Positions 42,904 through 52,792 of a stretch of DNA of 64,000 bases are shown piece by piece. Source of the stretch: Heterohyrax brucei (lineage: Eukaryota; Chordata; Mammalia; Hyracoidea; Procaviidae); assembly GCA_028571685.1 (NCBI GenBank), contig CM053142.1, forward strand, positions 64,009,296-64,073,295, read 5' to 3'. The translations under genes and the position numbers were made by a program. Under the pieces are notes generated by a model. The model did no database searches. It was not told where the DNA came from and saw only the letters and a list, made by a program, of their open reading frames with translations. Each line of letters opens with the position of its first letter. Position 1 is the stretch's first letter.

Positions 42904-42950
42904 TCATGAGTCGGCTCCAACTCGATGGCACTTGGCACTTGGCTTCCAAT
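42904..42950 (+). repeat. Tail-only AfroSINE/RTE fragment
   Basis: GTCATGAGTCGGCTCCAACTCGATGGCACTTGGCACTTGGCTT is a bare SINE/RTE 3' end, with CACTTGG repeated. It is of the same kind as the short insertions at 24,172 and 56,691, but no exact flanking duplication is visible. Confidence 0.65.
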
Positions 42951-43340
42951 CAACATTATTAGCAGTAAAGATTTTCATTTGTCTTCTATCTCTTTGTTTT
43001 CTTCTTCTTCCTTTTTTTAAAGGTGTTTTATATTTTAGAGCAGTTTTGGGTTTCTAGAAAAATTCTATATAAAATACAGGGGGGTTCCTATTTATCCCCT
43101 TTCCTCTCCATACAGTTTGCCCTGTTACATTAATGTGATAGTTTATTGCAGTTGGTGAACCAATGTTGATACATTGTTGTTAACTAAAGTTCATGCATTA
43201 TATTAAGATCCATTCTTGGTGTCCTGCAGTACTATAGATTTTGAGAAATGCATATGTGTTCACCATTGCAGTATCATGCAGAATAGCTTCACTGAAATGC
43301 CCTGTGCAATTCATCTAGTCATCTGTTCCTTTCATTCTCT

Positions 43341-45145
43341 TTAAATGAGAAAAACTAGTTTACCACAGCGTATATGCAGCAAGTTTCTAAATTTTAAAAA
43401 TCTGTAGGCCATCACTAGAATGGGGTCACAAGAGACTGTTTGGCACAGGAGAAACACAATGTGTCGTTTTAAACAAACCAGGTGTCCTCTCTGGGCCTCA
43501 GTTTCCTCCCTTGGGAAATGCAGAGGCTGGACTCTGGAATCTGTAGGTTGCCTTCCCAGCCTTGATGCCCCACAGGTACCCTCATCCTAGCTGTGGTCAG
43601 TTCAGCAGTCAGTGACTGGCGTGGGCTTGGGCCTGCAGCGGGCCTGACCTTGGGTGGAGGTCCCAGCCCTGAGCGTTTGCCCAGTGGGGCTGGGGAGGCA
43701 GGACTGGCTCCGTCAGCCTGGGGCTCTGGTGTCACACTGCTCAGTATAGAATGGAATGTTGCTAGCTGGGGATGTGTCCTGACTGAGGATCAGTAGAGGG
43801 CAAAATCCAGTCCCCTGCCCCCTCCTCACTCTCGCTGCCAGGCAGCTGCTTCAGAGTTGGGGCTCCAGCAGGCAAGGGGCTGCTGGCCCTGGGTGGGAGC
43901 AGTTCCCCCATTCTCCTAAAAGTCTAGGATTCCTCCCTTTTCTCCTGGGCGGGGTCGACTAATCAAGAATCAAGAGAGAGAACCTTCTGCTGTCCAGCCC
44001 ATGTGCTGCCACTCACCCCCTCTGGTGTTCCTAGCTTCAGGGGTCTCCTCTCTGGGGTGACATGATTCTGATCTGTTCATCTTGTTCTCAACCACACTGT
44101 TCATCAGCAGGCAGGGAGAAGCCTGCACATGTGGTTGATATGAGCATCATTCAGTCATGAGCCAGAATGGGATGGTGCTGAGCTGCTTCAGGGAAAGTAG
44201 GGTACTGCCTCTGTCTTCCCTGGACTGCAATGGGCATGAAGAGGCCCTAAGAATGCCTCTGGTCAGGCATCCTAGACTTCTCCCCAGCCTGTTCATCAGC
44301 ACTAAGCTTCCTCTCCCACTTTACCTACCTTTATCTGTGAATCACAGATGCTTAGCCACCAGCTGGTACAGCTCACATCTGCAGATGAAGAGCTACAGCA
44401 TAGAGAGGTGACATGGCCTGCCCAAGTTCCTGCAGTGAGTTCTGGACAGAACCTAGACTAGAATCCGGGGCACTGGGTAGCCAGGTATTTACTGTTGCCT
44501 GTTAGCTCCCTAAGGATGGGGACTATCCCTGCTGTCCTCTGTGCTGCCCAGCTCCCAGCCCAGGACTCCACACAGAAGAGATGTAATTGGATGACTGTCT
44601 CCCTGTGTTTTAGAACAAGGGCCACCAACAGTCAGCTGGGCTGGACCCATGCCCTGGCTACGGGGGAGGCTGCTATAATGGGGAACCCTAGTTCTGTCCT
44701 GAATATGGGGTGATGTCTTGTACCACTTGTTTCCTCTCTGGGCTTTGGCATCACTGACCTCCCACGACCCTTCCATGCTGGTTCATTTCCTCACAGAATT
44801 TCGAACAACCTTGACTGTTGGGCATCACATTTACCTCTAAGGGGGCTGTTCCTCACTCCGCCCCAAACCTCCCAGTGTGAACCTGTCCTAGAGGGAACTG
44901 GTGGCAGGGCATCCATACAGGAACTCTGTAGGAGAACTGAGAGGCCCCAGGCATCCTAGTACAGCCTCTGAACCACTCGAGAAAGTTGGGGTGTAGATAG
45001 ACTGGTATGTTTGGGGGATCAGGGAAGACATCATTGGGTCTTAAAATGAGCCATAAAATCCAGTATAGAAAAAGACAGTGGAATACAGAGTGGTAACCCT
45101 TCAAACCTGTGATGGGAAAATTTTACTTTCTGTGGCCTTTTTTGG
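43341..45145. other. Unique host sequence with MIR and L2 scraps
   Basis: No gene recognised. It contains MIR-like TGGGCCTCAGTTTCCTCCC (about 43,494), reversed MIR CAGATGAAGAGCTACAGCATAGAGAGGTGACATGG (about 44,383-44,470) and a sense L2-like end (CTCCCTAAGGATGGGGACTATCCCTG, about 44,506-44,605). GC-rich parts at 43,600-43,900 have overlapping open frames without domains. Confidence 0.45.
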
Positions 45146-45297
45146 AAACCTCGGTGGCATACTGATTAAGTGTTACGTCTGCTAACCAAAAGGTCGGCAG
45201 TTCAAGTCCACCAGGCACTCCTTGGAAACTCTATGGAGTAGTTCCACTGTGTCCTATAGGGTTGCTATAAGTTGAAATCGACCCAGTGGCGTGTGTT
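45146..45297 (+). repeat. AfroSINE with 13-bp duplication
   Basis: AAACCTCGGTGGCATACTGATTAAG head through AAAGGTCGGCAGTTCAAGTCC to tail GTTGAAATCGACCCAGTGGCG. TGGCCTTTTTTGG flanks it exactly at 45,133-45,145 and 45,298-45,310. Confidence 0.93.
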
Positions 45298-45479
45298 TGG
45301 CCTTTTTTGGTGGCTTTTTTCATGTTTTTTTCTTGTAGCTAAGTTGCTGTACCATTGTTGAGTTCCACATCTTGTTTCCCACTGAGCCCCCACCATGTTG
45401 CCATCCCAGTCACCATCTGCGGAGCTTGTGCTGTGGCCTGGGCACTGAGCTCGGTGCTGCACTCGTATTGCCTTGAATT

Positions 45480-45612
45480 CCTGCTACAACCAGGAGGCAA
45501 GGAGGACTGTTGCCCATTTGCACATAAAGAGGCTCAGAGAAGTTAAGTGATTTTCCCAGGTTTTTGCAGTAGTTTGTGGTAGCACCATCTCTGACTTGAG
45601 GCCCCCACTTTT
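45480..45612 (-). repeat. MIR SINE, antisense
   Basis: TGCCCATTTGCACATAAAGAGGCTCAGAGAAGTTAAGTGATTTTCCCAGG, GACTTGAGGCCCCC. Good reversed MIR core. Confidence 0.75.
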
Positions 45613-46125
45613 CCCACAGGACCCTGCTGTCCCCTCACCCCCAGATGGCAGAGCCTTGAGCCGAGGAGATAGGGCTGTTGGCTAAGCAGCTTAGCGCTAG
45701 TCCAGATCACAGCCAAGGAACATTCAGTCATGGGGATCAGCGGGGGTTGAGCAGCTGGGCTTTAGGCCCACTCCCCTGTCACCCTCCCTGACTCCCTGCC
45801 ACAGGCCTGCCTTGCCCAAGATTGGCTGCGGTGGGCAGTGAGGCCCCAGTTGAGTTCCTGTCTCTTCTGATCCAGGCTGTTGGTTGACAAGAGTTGGCTG
45901 AGTTGTCTTTGATGGGTGGCAGGAGGGTGGAAGTGACTGAGCTTATGACCGTTGCCCCTTTCTCAGTCAGAGAAGATTGACAAGGCTCCTTGCCAGCCAT
46001 CCTGGGGCTCCTCTGTGCCCATGTACCCTCTACTTCTGTACTTCTGGAAACCAAAGAAGCTTATCTAAGGCCAGACCACCACTATTAGTTGTAAGATCTC
46101 TGTTCCCCATTTGCCATTGCTTGTT
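45613..46125. other. Unique host sequence
   Basis: No gene or repeat recognised. An antisense 91-codon open frame (45,779-46,054) has no domain. Confidence 0.4.
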
Positions 46126-46322
46126 GTAAACAAGGATCTCTGGGTGCTTGGCTGGTAACTGAAAGGTTGATTTTGGAACCCACCAGCCACTCTGCAGGGG
46201 AAAGATGTGGCAATCTGTAAATATGTACAGCTTAGTAACCCTATGGGGCAGTTTGACTCTGCCTTACAGGTCTCTATGAAGTGGGATCAGTTTGGTAGCA
46301 ATGGATTTTTTTTTTTTTTTTT
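46126..46322 (+). repeat. AfroSINE, long subtype, head-truncated
   Basis: GGATCTCTGGGTGCTTGGCTGGTAACTGAAAGGTTG: the first part of the tRNA-like head is shortened. GCCACTCTGCAGGGGAAAGATGTGGCAATC, GGGGCAGTTTGACTCTGCC, tail GTAGCAATGG and a run of about 17 T (46,306-46,322). Confidence 0.88.
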
Positions 46323-46591
46323 TGCTGGGTTGGTGAGTGTGAGCTTCAGAAAAAGGACCTGTCTGAGGGTATGTTCTTTCAAGGTGATGGCTGCTTAAGA
46401 GATACTTATTTTGATGTTGACTCTGCCTGTCTGCTTGGAAACAAGGAGATGTCTTTGCCTGGGACTCAGCTTTGTTGGCCTAGATTCTTTCCTTGAGAGT
46501 GATGAGTGATGAGTGAGGAGGATGAGTGAGGCCAGGCAGGCCACATCCCCACCCTGCACCTCCCTTTCCCCCAAAGCCTCTCTTGCCCCTT

Positions 46592-47083
46592 GTCTTAGTC
46601 GTCTAGTGCTACTATAACAAAGATACCTCAAGTGAGTGGCTTTAAGAAAGAGAAATTTATTTTCTCACAGAAAAGTAGGCTGAAAGTCCAAATTCAGGAC
46701 ATCAGCTCCAAGAAAAGCCTTCTGTGGGCTCCGGAGGAAGGTCATTGCCATCAGTCGTCTCCTGGCCAGGGAGCTTATGAGGCACAGGGACCCCAGGTCT
46801 AAACGATGCACTCTGCTCCTGGCTTCTTGATGGTATGAGGTCCCTGTATCTCTGCTTGCTTACCTTTCCTTTATATCCTAAGAGATTGTCTCAAGGCACA
46901 GTACGCACTTGTTGATTGAGTCCTGCCTCACAGAAACCACCAAGCATCCTCTTTCATTCAGATCATGGCAGCAGGATTTTCACTATGTATGTAGGACCAT
47001 CATACAATACCGGGAATCATGCCCTAGCCAAATTGCTACACACGTTTTTTGGAGGACACAGTTCAATCCATGACATCTCTTAT
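46592..47083 (-). mobile_element. MaLR-group solitary LTR, antisense fossil
   Basis: About 490 bp, bounded by TGTCTTAGTCGTCTAGTGCTACTATAAC at one side and GTTCAATCCATGACA at the other, so it reads TG...CA-like on the minus strand. Inner motifs: GAAATTTATTTTCTCACAG, CAAATTCAGGACATCAGC, GGTATGAGGTCCCTG, CCGGGAATCATGCCCTAGCC. A solo LTR without internal region, relatively well preserved. I recall this type from afrotherian sequence, so it is probably younger than the MLT1-like copies. Confidence 0.75.
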
Positions 47084-49724
47084 CCATTCCCACAAAGCCT
47101 GTGATTTTGCTATTCCTGGAAATGATGTGTGTAGGATGTAGGGAGGCCAGTCCTTCTCTGCTGGACACAGCCCTACAGCTGGGTCCTAGTCTTCCTACCC
47201 CCCCAGATGGCATGAGGCACACATAGGGTGGGAGAGGCTGCTAGCCACACATACTGGGCCCCTTGGGATGGCCAGTCACTGTTTTGGGAGAATGTGCTGT
47301 CACATCAGCCTATGCCCCACTGGACCCTGCCCTGCAGGCAGACAGCACGCATCAGTGGCAGAACGTCCTGCCAGATGGTGGGCCCCTGGCCTCTCCCCTA
47401 AAGGAGACCATCTGGTTGATGGTCTCTTTAGTCATGGGTGTAAGAGCCTGGGTAATGGAGGAGAAAGCGTTAGTGGGAGTCACATTGTGTTGGAGTCTGA
47501 CAACAGAGCAGGAAGTGAATAGGGCCCACTTGGCTTGCACCTTCCCAGCAAGGCTCAGGAGCTCTTTTCCTTGAGAGTCAGAAGCCTTGAGTGGCTTCCC
47601 TGTCAAGGCCCTTTCCTTCTCCTCCTTCTGAAGGCAGTCGACACACTCGCCTCACTCTCTCCAGCACCAGGCTGTTCTGGCTGCATTTACACGCTTCTGC
47701 CCAGCCACGCTCTCTTTCTGTGCCGTAGCTTCCCTGCAACACAGACAGCCCAGTCCTCCCAGGCTTTGGGGGAGAAGAAGTCTGTGTACTGCAGCCTAGT
47801 GCAGTTAGACAGCGAGTATTTCTGAAAAGAAGCGAGGAAAATAGACCATGCTGATTCTGCGGGTGCTCTCCACCCCTCTCCAGCCCCAGACAGGCTCTGC
47901 TCTTCAGCCTCTTGCTGGCAGAGTCTGGTTCTGGAACTCGGCACTGCTCCGATCAGACCATCCTGGGTGGCCAAACAAGTGAGCAGATGCCTGGACCAAA
48001 GCACGTTTCTCGCACCTGCCAGCCGGTGGAACAGCCCTGGAAGGTGCCAAGCCCATTTCCAGCCCTCAGGCCCCTGCCAGAGGGAGGTGCCCAGGGGCTG
48101 TGGGAAGGACAGACCGATTTCCACCCTGGAAGTGGAAGGAGAAAGCTGGTTCTTGTCAAGAGAAAGACATGTTTTTCATCTTTCTTTTTATCAGACCTCA
48201 TTTGAATGCTATAGTGGAAGGAAGCCAGTCAAATGGAAGCCTCTAGACAGGTTGGAGGGAAAGAGGGAACAAGGCAAGGGTTTGCCCTTGATTTGCCACG
48301 TGACTTTGGAGCACCATTCTGGGACCCAGCCACCCATATGATAAATAGGGAGAGGGCAGTCTGTGCCTCAGGCCCACCACTGTGCTTCCTTATGATGTGC
48401 TGGTGAACTCAGAGCCACCAAAATGGTTAGAAGGAAGGAGTGGTGGAGGCCTGGGCTGCGTCTCCCAGCCATGAAACACCTTCTGTTCACAGCAACTCAG
48501 TGCAGTGAGTAGATCTGAGAAGCAGAGGATCCAGGATTGGTTCTGCATCCTATGTATGTATCTCCGTGATTGGTGCAAGCTCTCCAGTTGCATGAACTCT
48601 CTGCTAGGCAGGTGTACCATTGCCTTGCACATTCTTCTCCCAAGTATGGAGTAGACAGGAATGCCCCTCTCACCCAGCCCTCTAACCTGTGGGACCTGGG
48701 GCAGTCTCTCTTCCCACTTCCTTTGCCCAGATCCAGGTCTCCCCACCCCAGGGCTCAGGTGAGCTTGTTGCAGCTATCTGGAGGATAACCTGTGGCTGAC
48801 ACACCAGAAGGGCTTAGACACTGGTTACTAGTAGAGTGTGTTTCTCACAGTTGAAGGGAAATAGGCAGATGGTCATCTGGCAACATTTCCTACTCGAAAA
48901 GTTTGAAATTCCAAGCCCATACTCTTCTCTGTGCCAGGGAACAGTAGCCCAGTTGTTGCAAACCTGTGCTGTCTGGGTCAGTGTATTTGCTTCCTTCCCC
49001 ATAATACCCCTCCAAGTCCTTGGACTAATAATAGCCTCATTTGGGTTATGGCAGAGCAAAACAGGAGTTGGTGGCTATTCAGACCCTGGCATTATCCCTA
49101 GTTTCCCTCTCCAAGTGCTGTCTAGCCATCTTGCCAGTGTTGCCCTGAAGGCTGACACACAGAGGTGGCCTAGGACTAGGGGGAGCGCATCTCTGCCTGG
49201 CAGCCTCTTTTCTTCCTGAGGCAGAGGGAAAAGGCCATGTCTGTTCTGCAGATGGTGGTGTCCTGGTATAGCAGGGCAGTTTCCATTGTAGGCTTTCTGT
49301 ATGTGGTTTGACTCCTTGGATGATCAAAGAACACCGTGCTAGGGGCCTGGGGGGCAAGAAGGGTGCAAATTTGGCCAAGGCAGAAGAGTGTCTTCTCAGC
49401 TCATAGAAAGTGCTCAATAAATGACCTCTTTGAATGTCATTGAGTTTATTGAGCAGGCATCTTGGGAATAACCATGAGCCTGTTCTAGAAGTGGGCATGA
49501 ACAGTTAAGGCTGGAGCATAAGTGACCAAGACCCACATTCTTTACTAAAGGTGGAGTCAGAGACGAGAATCAATTACTGTTCAGGATGGCTGGTTACTGC
49601 CAATGGACTCTGCTGGCCCACTGGCTCCCAGAGAGAAGAGGTGATTGCCTTCCTCAGAAGGGCAGAGTGTGGGCCAGCTTGAGGGCAGGAGATGGAATCA
49701 AAAGACCTCTGAGCTCGAAAGTAT
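47084..49724. other. Unique host sequence, no gene recognised
   Basis: GC-moderate sequence with many overlapping open frames (up to 145 codons) on both strands at 47,260-48,750 and 48,836-49,500. None shows a domain, a credible intron boundary or a consistent frame. An L2/MIR-like end (AAAGTGCTCAATAAATG) lies at about 49,409. If a host exon is present I cannot identify it. Confidence 0.4.
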
Positions 49725-49934
49725 TGGCCCCCAAACCCAAATCAACTAATTGATCTGACTCTAACTCATGGCAACTCCATGTGTGTTAGAGTAGAGCTGT
49801 ACTCCATAGGATTTTCAATGGCTGACTTTTTGGAAGTCAATTACCAGGCCTTTCTTCTAAGGTGCCTCTGGGTGGACCCTAACCACCAACCTTTCAGGTA
49901 GTAGCCGAGTACATTAACTGTACCACCCAGGGTT
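49725..49934 (-). repeat. AfroSINE, second subfamily, antisense
   Basis: CCAAACCCAAATCAACTAATTGATC, CATGTGTGTTAGAGTAGAGCTGTACTCCATAGG, GGAAGTCAATTACCAGGCC, CTAACCACCAACCTTTCAGG, reversed head GTACCACCCAGGG. Best-preserved member of this subfamily here. Confidence 0.92.
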
Positions 49935-50485
49935 GTTGCTGTTGCTATTAGGTGCCGGTGAGTCGGTCCCAACTCACAGAGACCCTGTGTACAACAGAAT
50001 GTAACACTGCCTGGTCCTCCCCATCCTCACAGTCATGAGCCCATCCATGCAGCCACTGTGTCACTGTGTCTTGTCTAGGGTCTTCCTCTTTTTTTCCTGA
50101 CCTTCTCCTTTACCAAGCAAGATGTCCTTCTCCAGGGCCTCTTCCCTCCTGATAACATGGCCAAAGAATGTGAGAGGAAGTCTTGCCACTTCGTTTCTAA
50201 GGAACAGTCAGGCATGTACTTATTCCAAGACAGATTTGTTCATTCATCTGGCAGTCCATAGTATGTTCAGTATTCTTTGCCAACACTAAATTCCAAGGCA
50301 TCAATTCTTCGATCTTCCTGATTTGTTATCTACCTTTTGAATGCATATGAGGTGATTGAAAATACCGTGACCTAGTTCAGGTGCATCTTAGTCCTCAGGG
50401 TGACATCTTCACTTTTGGACAGTTTGAAAAGGTCTTTTGCAGCAGATTTGCCCAATGCAGTATGTCCTATCCAGGAATTCCTGAA
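49935..50485 (-). mobile_element. 5'-truncated RTE-clade LINE 3' end, antisense
   Basis: On the minus strand it ends CACCTAATAGCAACAGCAACAAC after GAGTTGGGACCGACTCACCGG, the RTE/AfroSINE tail. Upstream it translates, with breaks, to FFGHVIRREEALEKDILLGK (AAAGAATGTGAGAGG..., about 50,080-50,170) and RRKTLDKTQ-like sequence, the C-terminal end of RTE ORF. About 550 bp. It directly abuts an AfroSINE on its 3' side. Confidence 0.8.
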
Positions 50486-52212
50486 TTTTTAGGGCAGGAG
50501 AAATGACAGGAATGCCTGGAATGGTGCTGGGCCAAGATGACCATTGAGATCTCAAAACATTCTCAGGTCACAGTGCTCTCAGAGGCAGACATGGTGGGGA
50601 AAAGAGATCTTGAGAGATAGGAAGTGTTGGCATCCAGGGACAGACCCCACAGGGTACCTGCCAGGCAGACATGCCTGTGCCTGTGAGTCTGACTCCATTC
50701 CCAGTGTCACTTTTCTTCCCTGCTGCCGTACCGTTTCCAGGACAGGCTAACCTGGAAGACTCAGATTCTGCTGCTCTACCTAGCTGGTCCCTTGCCCAGA
50801 CCCCTGGCATTGATCCTTCTGTGCCAGACCACCGAACAAGATGTGCTTGCTGCTTCCCTCGTTGACTTCCCTCTGGGCTGTTTGTTTCCCTTGCAGGGCT
50901 CCCAGGTTCATGGTATGAAGGTGGCTCCCTCACCATCCTGCAGAAATGCCACTTGGGCCCCTGCCTCCCGAGCCTTCTGCCTGCCCATGTCAGTCACCAG
51001 AACAGCGAAGTGTATACCTTCAGTGCATAGATGCCTGGGGGGCAGTCGGCACAGTGGGCACGGAGGATGATGGATTGGAAGTCTGCATCTTATTCCCAAG
51101 ACAGACTGCCTGTCTGCTTGCCCCTTTCCCATAGAGCTGCAGTCTCTCTAGATGCGAGCCATAGCCACTTGATTTTAATCGGGGAGCTAATTGCTACCTG
51201 AATGCCTCTTTCGTGACAGTGTCTGTCCCGTGGTGATTTTGATACGTCTTTCTTGTGTGGACACCTACATCCCCTAATTGCTTCCTTCAAGGTGTTGTGG
51301 CTGTCTCTCTTGGTACATATGCTACCTTCTAGGGACAGATTTAGGGGTGTCATTCCTCAGAGATCATTGTAGAGTCCAATAGCATGGTCTTGGCGAGGAG
51401 CGGCAGCATCAGCGCACAACTGTGGACTGCCGGGGAAAACTGGGTGCCACAACTGGATCGTTCCTTGGAGGTGTTCTTCCCTTTCTCAGACTGTTGAGAT
51501 GTTGTGCTGCCCTGGTTTTTCTGCTGCTTCTGTCTTCTTCAGGGCTGCTTCTCGCCTCTGGACCTAGTGTTCCTGGAAGTTACATCTCCAAGCCTCTCCC
51601 TCCACCTTGTTGTTCTCTCTCCCTTGACAAACCTGCTCCACCTCTTGGTTTCAGCTGTGAACTCTGCTAATCACATTTTACATCTATTTTTGCATACACT
51701 TACTTCTAACAATATGCCTATGAGGTGAGAGAGTTCATTCATTTTTCAGATGATAAAGCAGAATGATTAAGCCACAGCTTGTTTGATTGCCTCCCCCTCA
51801 TTCCCAAAAGGATTTGCCTTTGTGTTTCACAGTACATGGTAGAGATAGGGATTGCATGCATGTCTTCTGATACCAAATGGAGCAGCGCTCCCTAACCGTA
51901 CCTCCAGCTGCACCTGTGTCTCCACAGGGGTGTCCCTCTAGTTCTTTAAACTTGACCTCTAAAGCTCTTCTTTGTCTCTGTTGGTCCCACCATCTGCCAG
52001 AATCCAGGCTTGAAACTTGTAACTGCCCTCTCCCCATCGATTTCACCTGTGTGGCGTCTGTCTCTCGTGTCCTTCCGTCTTTCCATTTCGTGGCCGTTTC
52101 CTTAGGTCAGGCTTTTCTCACTCTTGCCCAGACAGCAGATGTTCCTCTGATCACCTTGTCCCCAGTTTCTCCCAGTCCAGTTAAATACCTGCAGTTATAC
52201 CAGTTGCAGGAG
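50486..52212. other. Unique host sequence with MIR-like scrap
   Basis: No gene recognised. GCCTATGAGGTGAGAGAG..TTTTTCAGATGATAAAGCAG at about 51,717-51,765 is a weak reversed MIR. Open frames of 60-122 codons overlap on both strands without domains. Confidence 0.4.
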
Positions 52213-52712
52213 GAGACCTGGTGGTGCAGTGGTTAAAACACTTGGCTGCTAACTGAAAGGTTGGTGGTTTAGCCCCACCAGCTTTTCCTTGGGGGAAAGC
52301 TTTAACCTTCTGCTTCCACAAAGATTTGTGTTGTTATTAGGTGCTTTGAGTGTGTTCTGACTCATAGCAAGCTTACGCACCACAGAACGAACCATTGCTC
52401 AGTCCTGTGTTGTTCTCACAGTTGTTGCTGCTGTCGAACCCATTGTTGCTGCCACTGTGTCAGTCCATCTCGTTGAAGGGCTTCCTCTTTTTCCCTGACC
52501 CTCTACTTTACAGCATGGTGTCCTTCTCCAGGGACTGATTCCTTCTGGTATCATGTCCATAAATATGTGAAATGTAGTCTCGCCATCCTTGCTTGTGAGG
52601 AGCATTCTGGCTGTAGTGATCATAGCCCTGAAAGCCTTATGGGGCAGTTCTGCTCTCTTCTCTAGGATTGCTTTGAGTCAAAATCGACTCAGTGCAGGGG
52701 ATTTGGTTTGAT
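52213..52712 (+). repeat. AfroSINE split by an RTE 3' end
   Basis: First part 52,213-52,326: GGAGACCTGGTGGTGCAGTGG, GCTGCTAACTGAAAGGTTGG, GGGGAAAGCTTTAACCTTCTGCTTCC. Second part 52,621-52,712: AGCCCTGAAAGCCTTATGGGGCAGTTCTGCTC, tail AATCGACTCAGTGCAGGGGATTTGG. Together they make one long-subtype copy. Confidence 0.9.
52327..52620 (-). mobile_element. RTE-clade LINE 3' end nested in an AfroSINE
   Basis: Same family as 49,935-50,485 but shorter: GTTGTTATTAGGTGCTTTGAGTG, CACCACAGAACGAACC, CTTCCTCTTTTTCCCTGACCCTCTAC, GGTGTCCTTCTCCAGGGACTGATTCC, TAGTCTCGCCATCC. 5'-truncated. The exact duplication is not obvious. Confidence 0.85.
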
Positions 52713-52715
52713 GTG

Positions 52716-52792
52716 GCATGCCAGTTGCCATCAAGTTCCCTCCAACTCAGTGTCAACTCCATGTGGGTCGTAGCAGAACTCTTCCCCAGTGT
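52716..52792 (-). repeat. AfroSINE fragment, second subfamily, antisense
   Basis: GGCATGCCAGTTGCCATCAAGTTCCCTCCAACTCAGTGTCAACTCCATGTGGGTCGTAGCAGAAC. Only the tail half remains before the antisense L1 3' end. Confidence 0.7.

Larger units (their letters stand above)
42440..43340 (-). repeat. Old L1M 3' ends, antisense, two overlapping copies
   Basis: AAATAGACTTTATTT + TTAGAGCAGTTTTTAGGTTTGCGGAGAAATTATTCAGAAAGTATAAAGAGTTCC matches the old L1M 3' part. A second copy of the same segment begins at about 43,020 (TTTATATTTTAGAGCAGTTTTGGGTTTCTAG) and continues to ATCATGCAGAATAGCTTCACTG. It is either a tandem duplication or two insertions. Confidence 0.7.

Noticed and set aside
47260-48350. Dense overlapping frames on both strands suggesting an exon cluster
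   Set aside because: GC-rich unique DNA gives long open frames by chance. No consistent frame, splice signals or known domain could be found. I cannot exclude a host exon but do not claim one.
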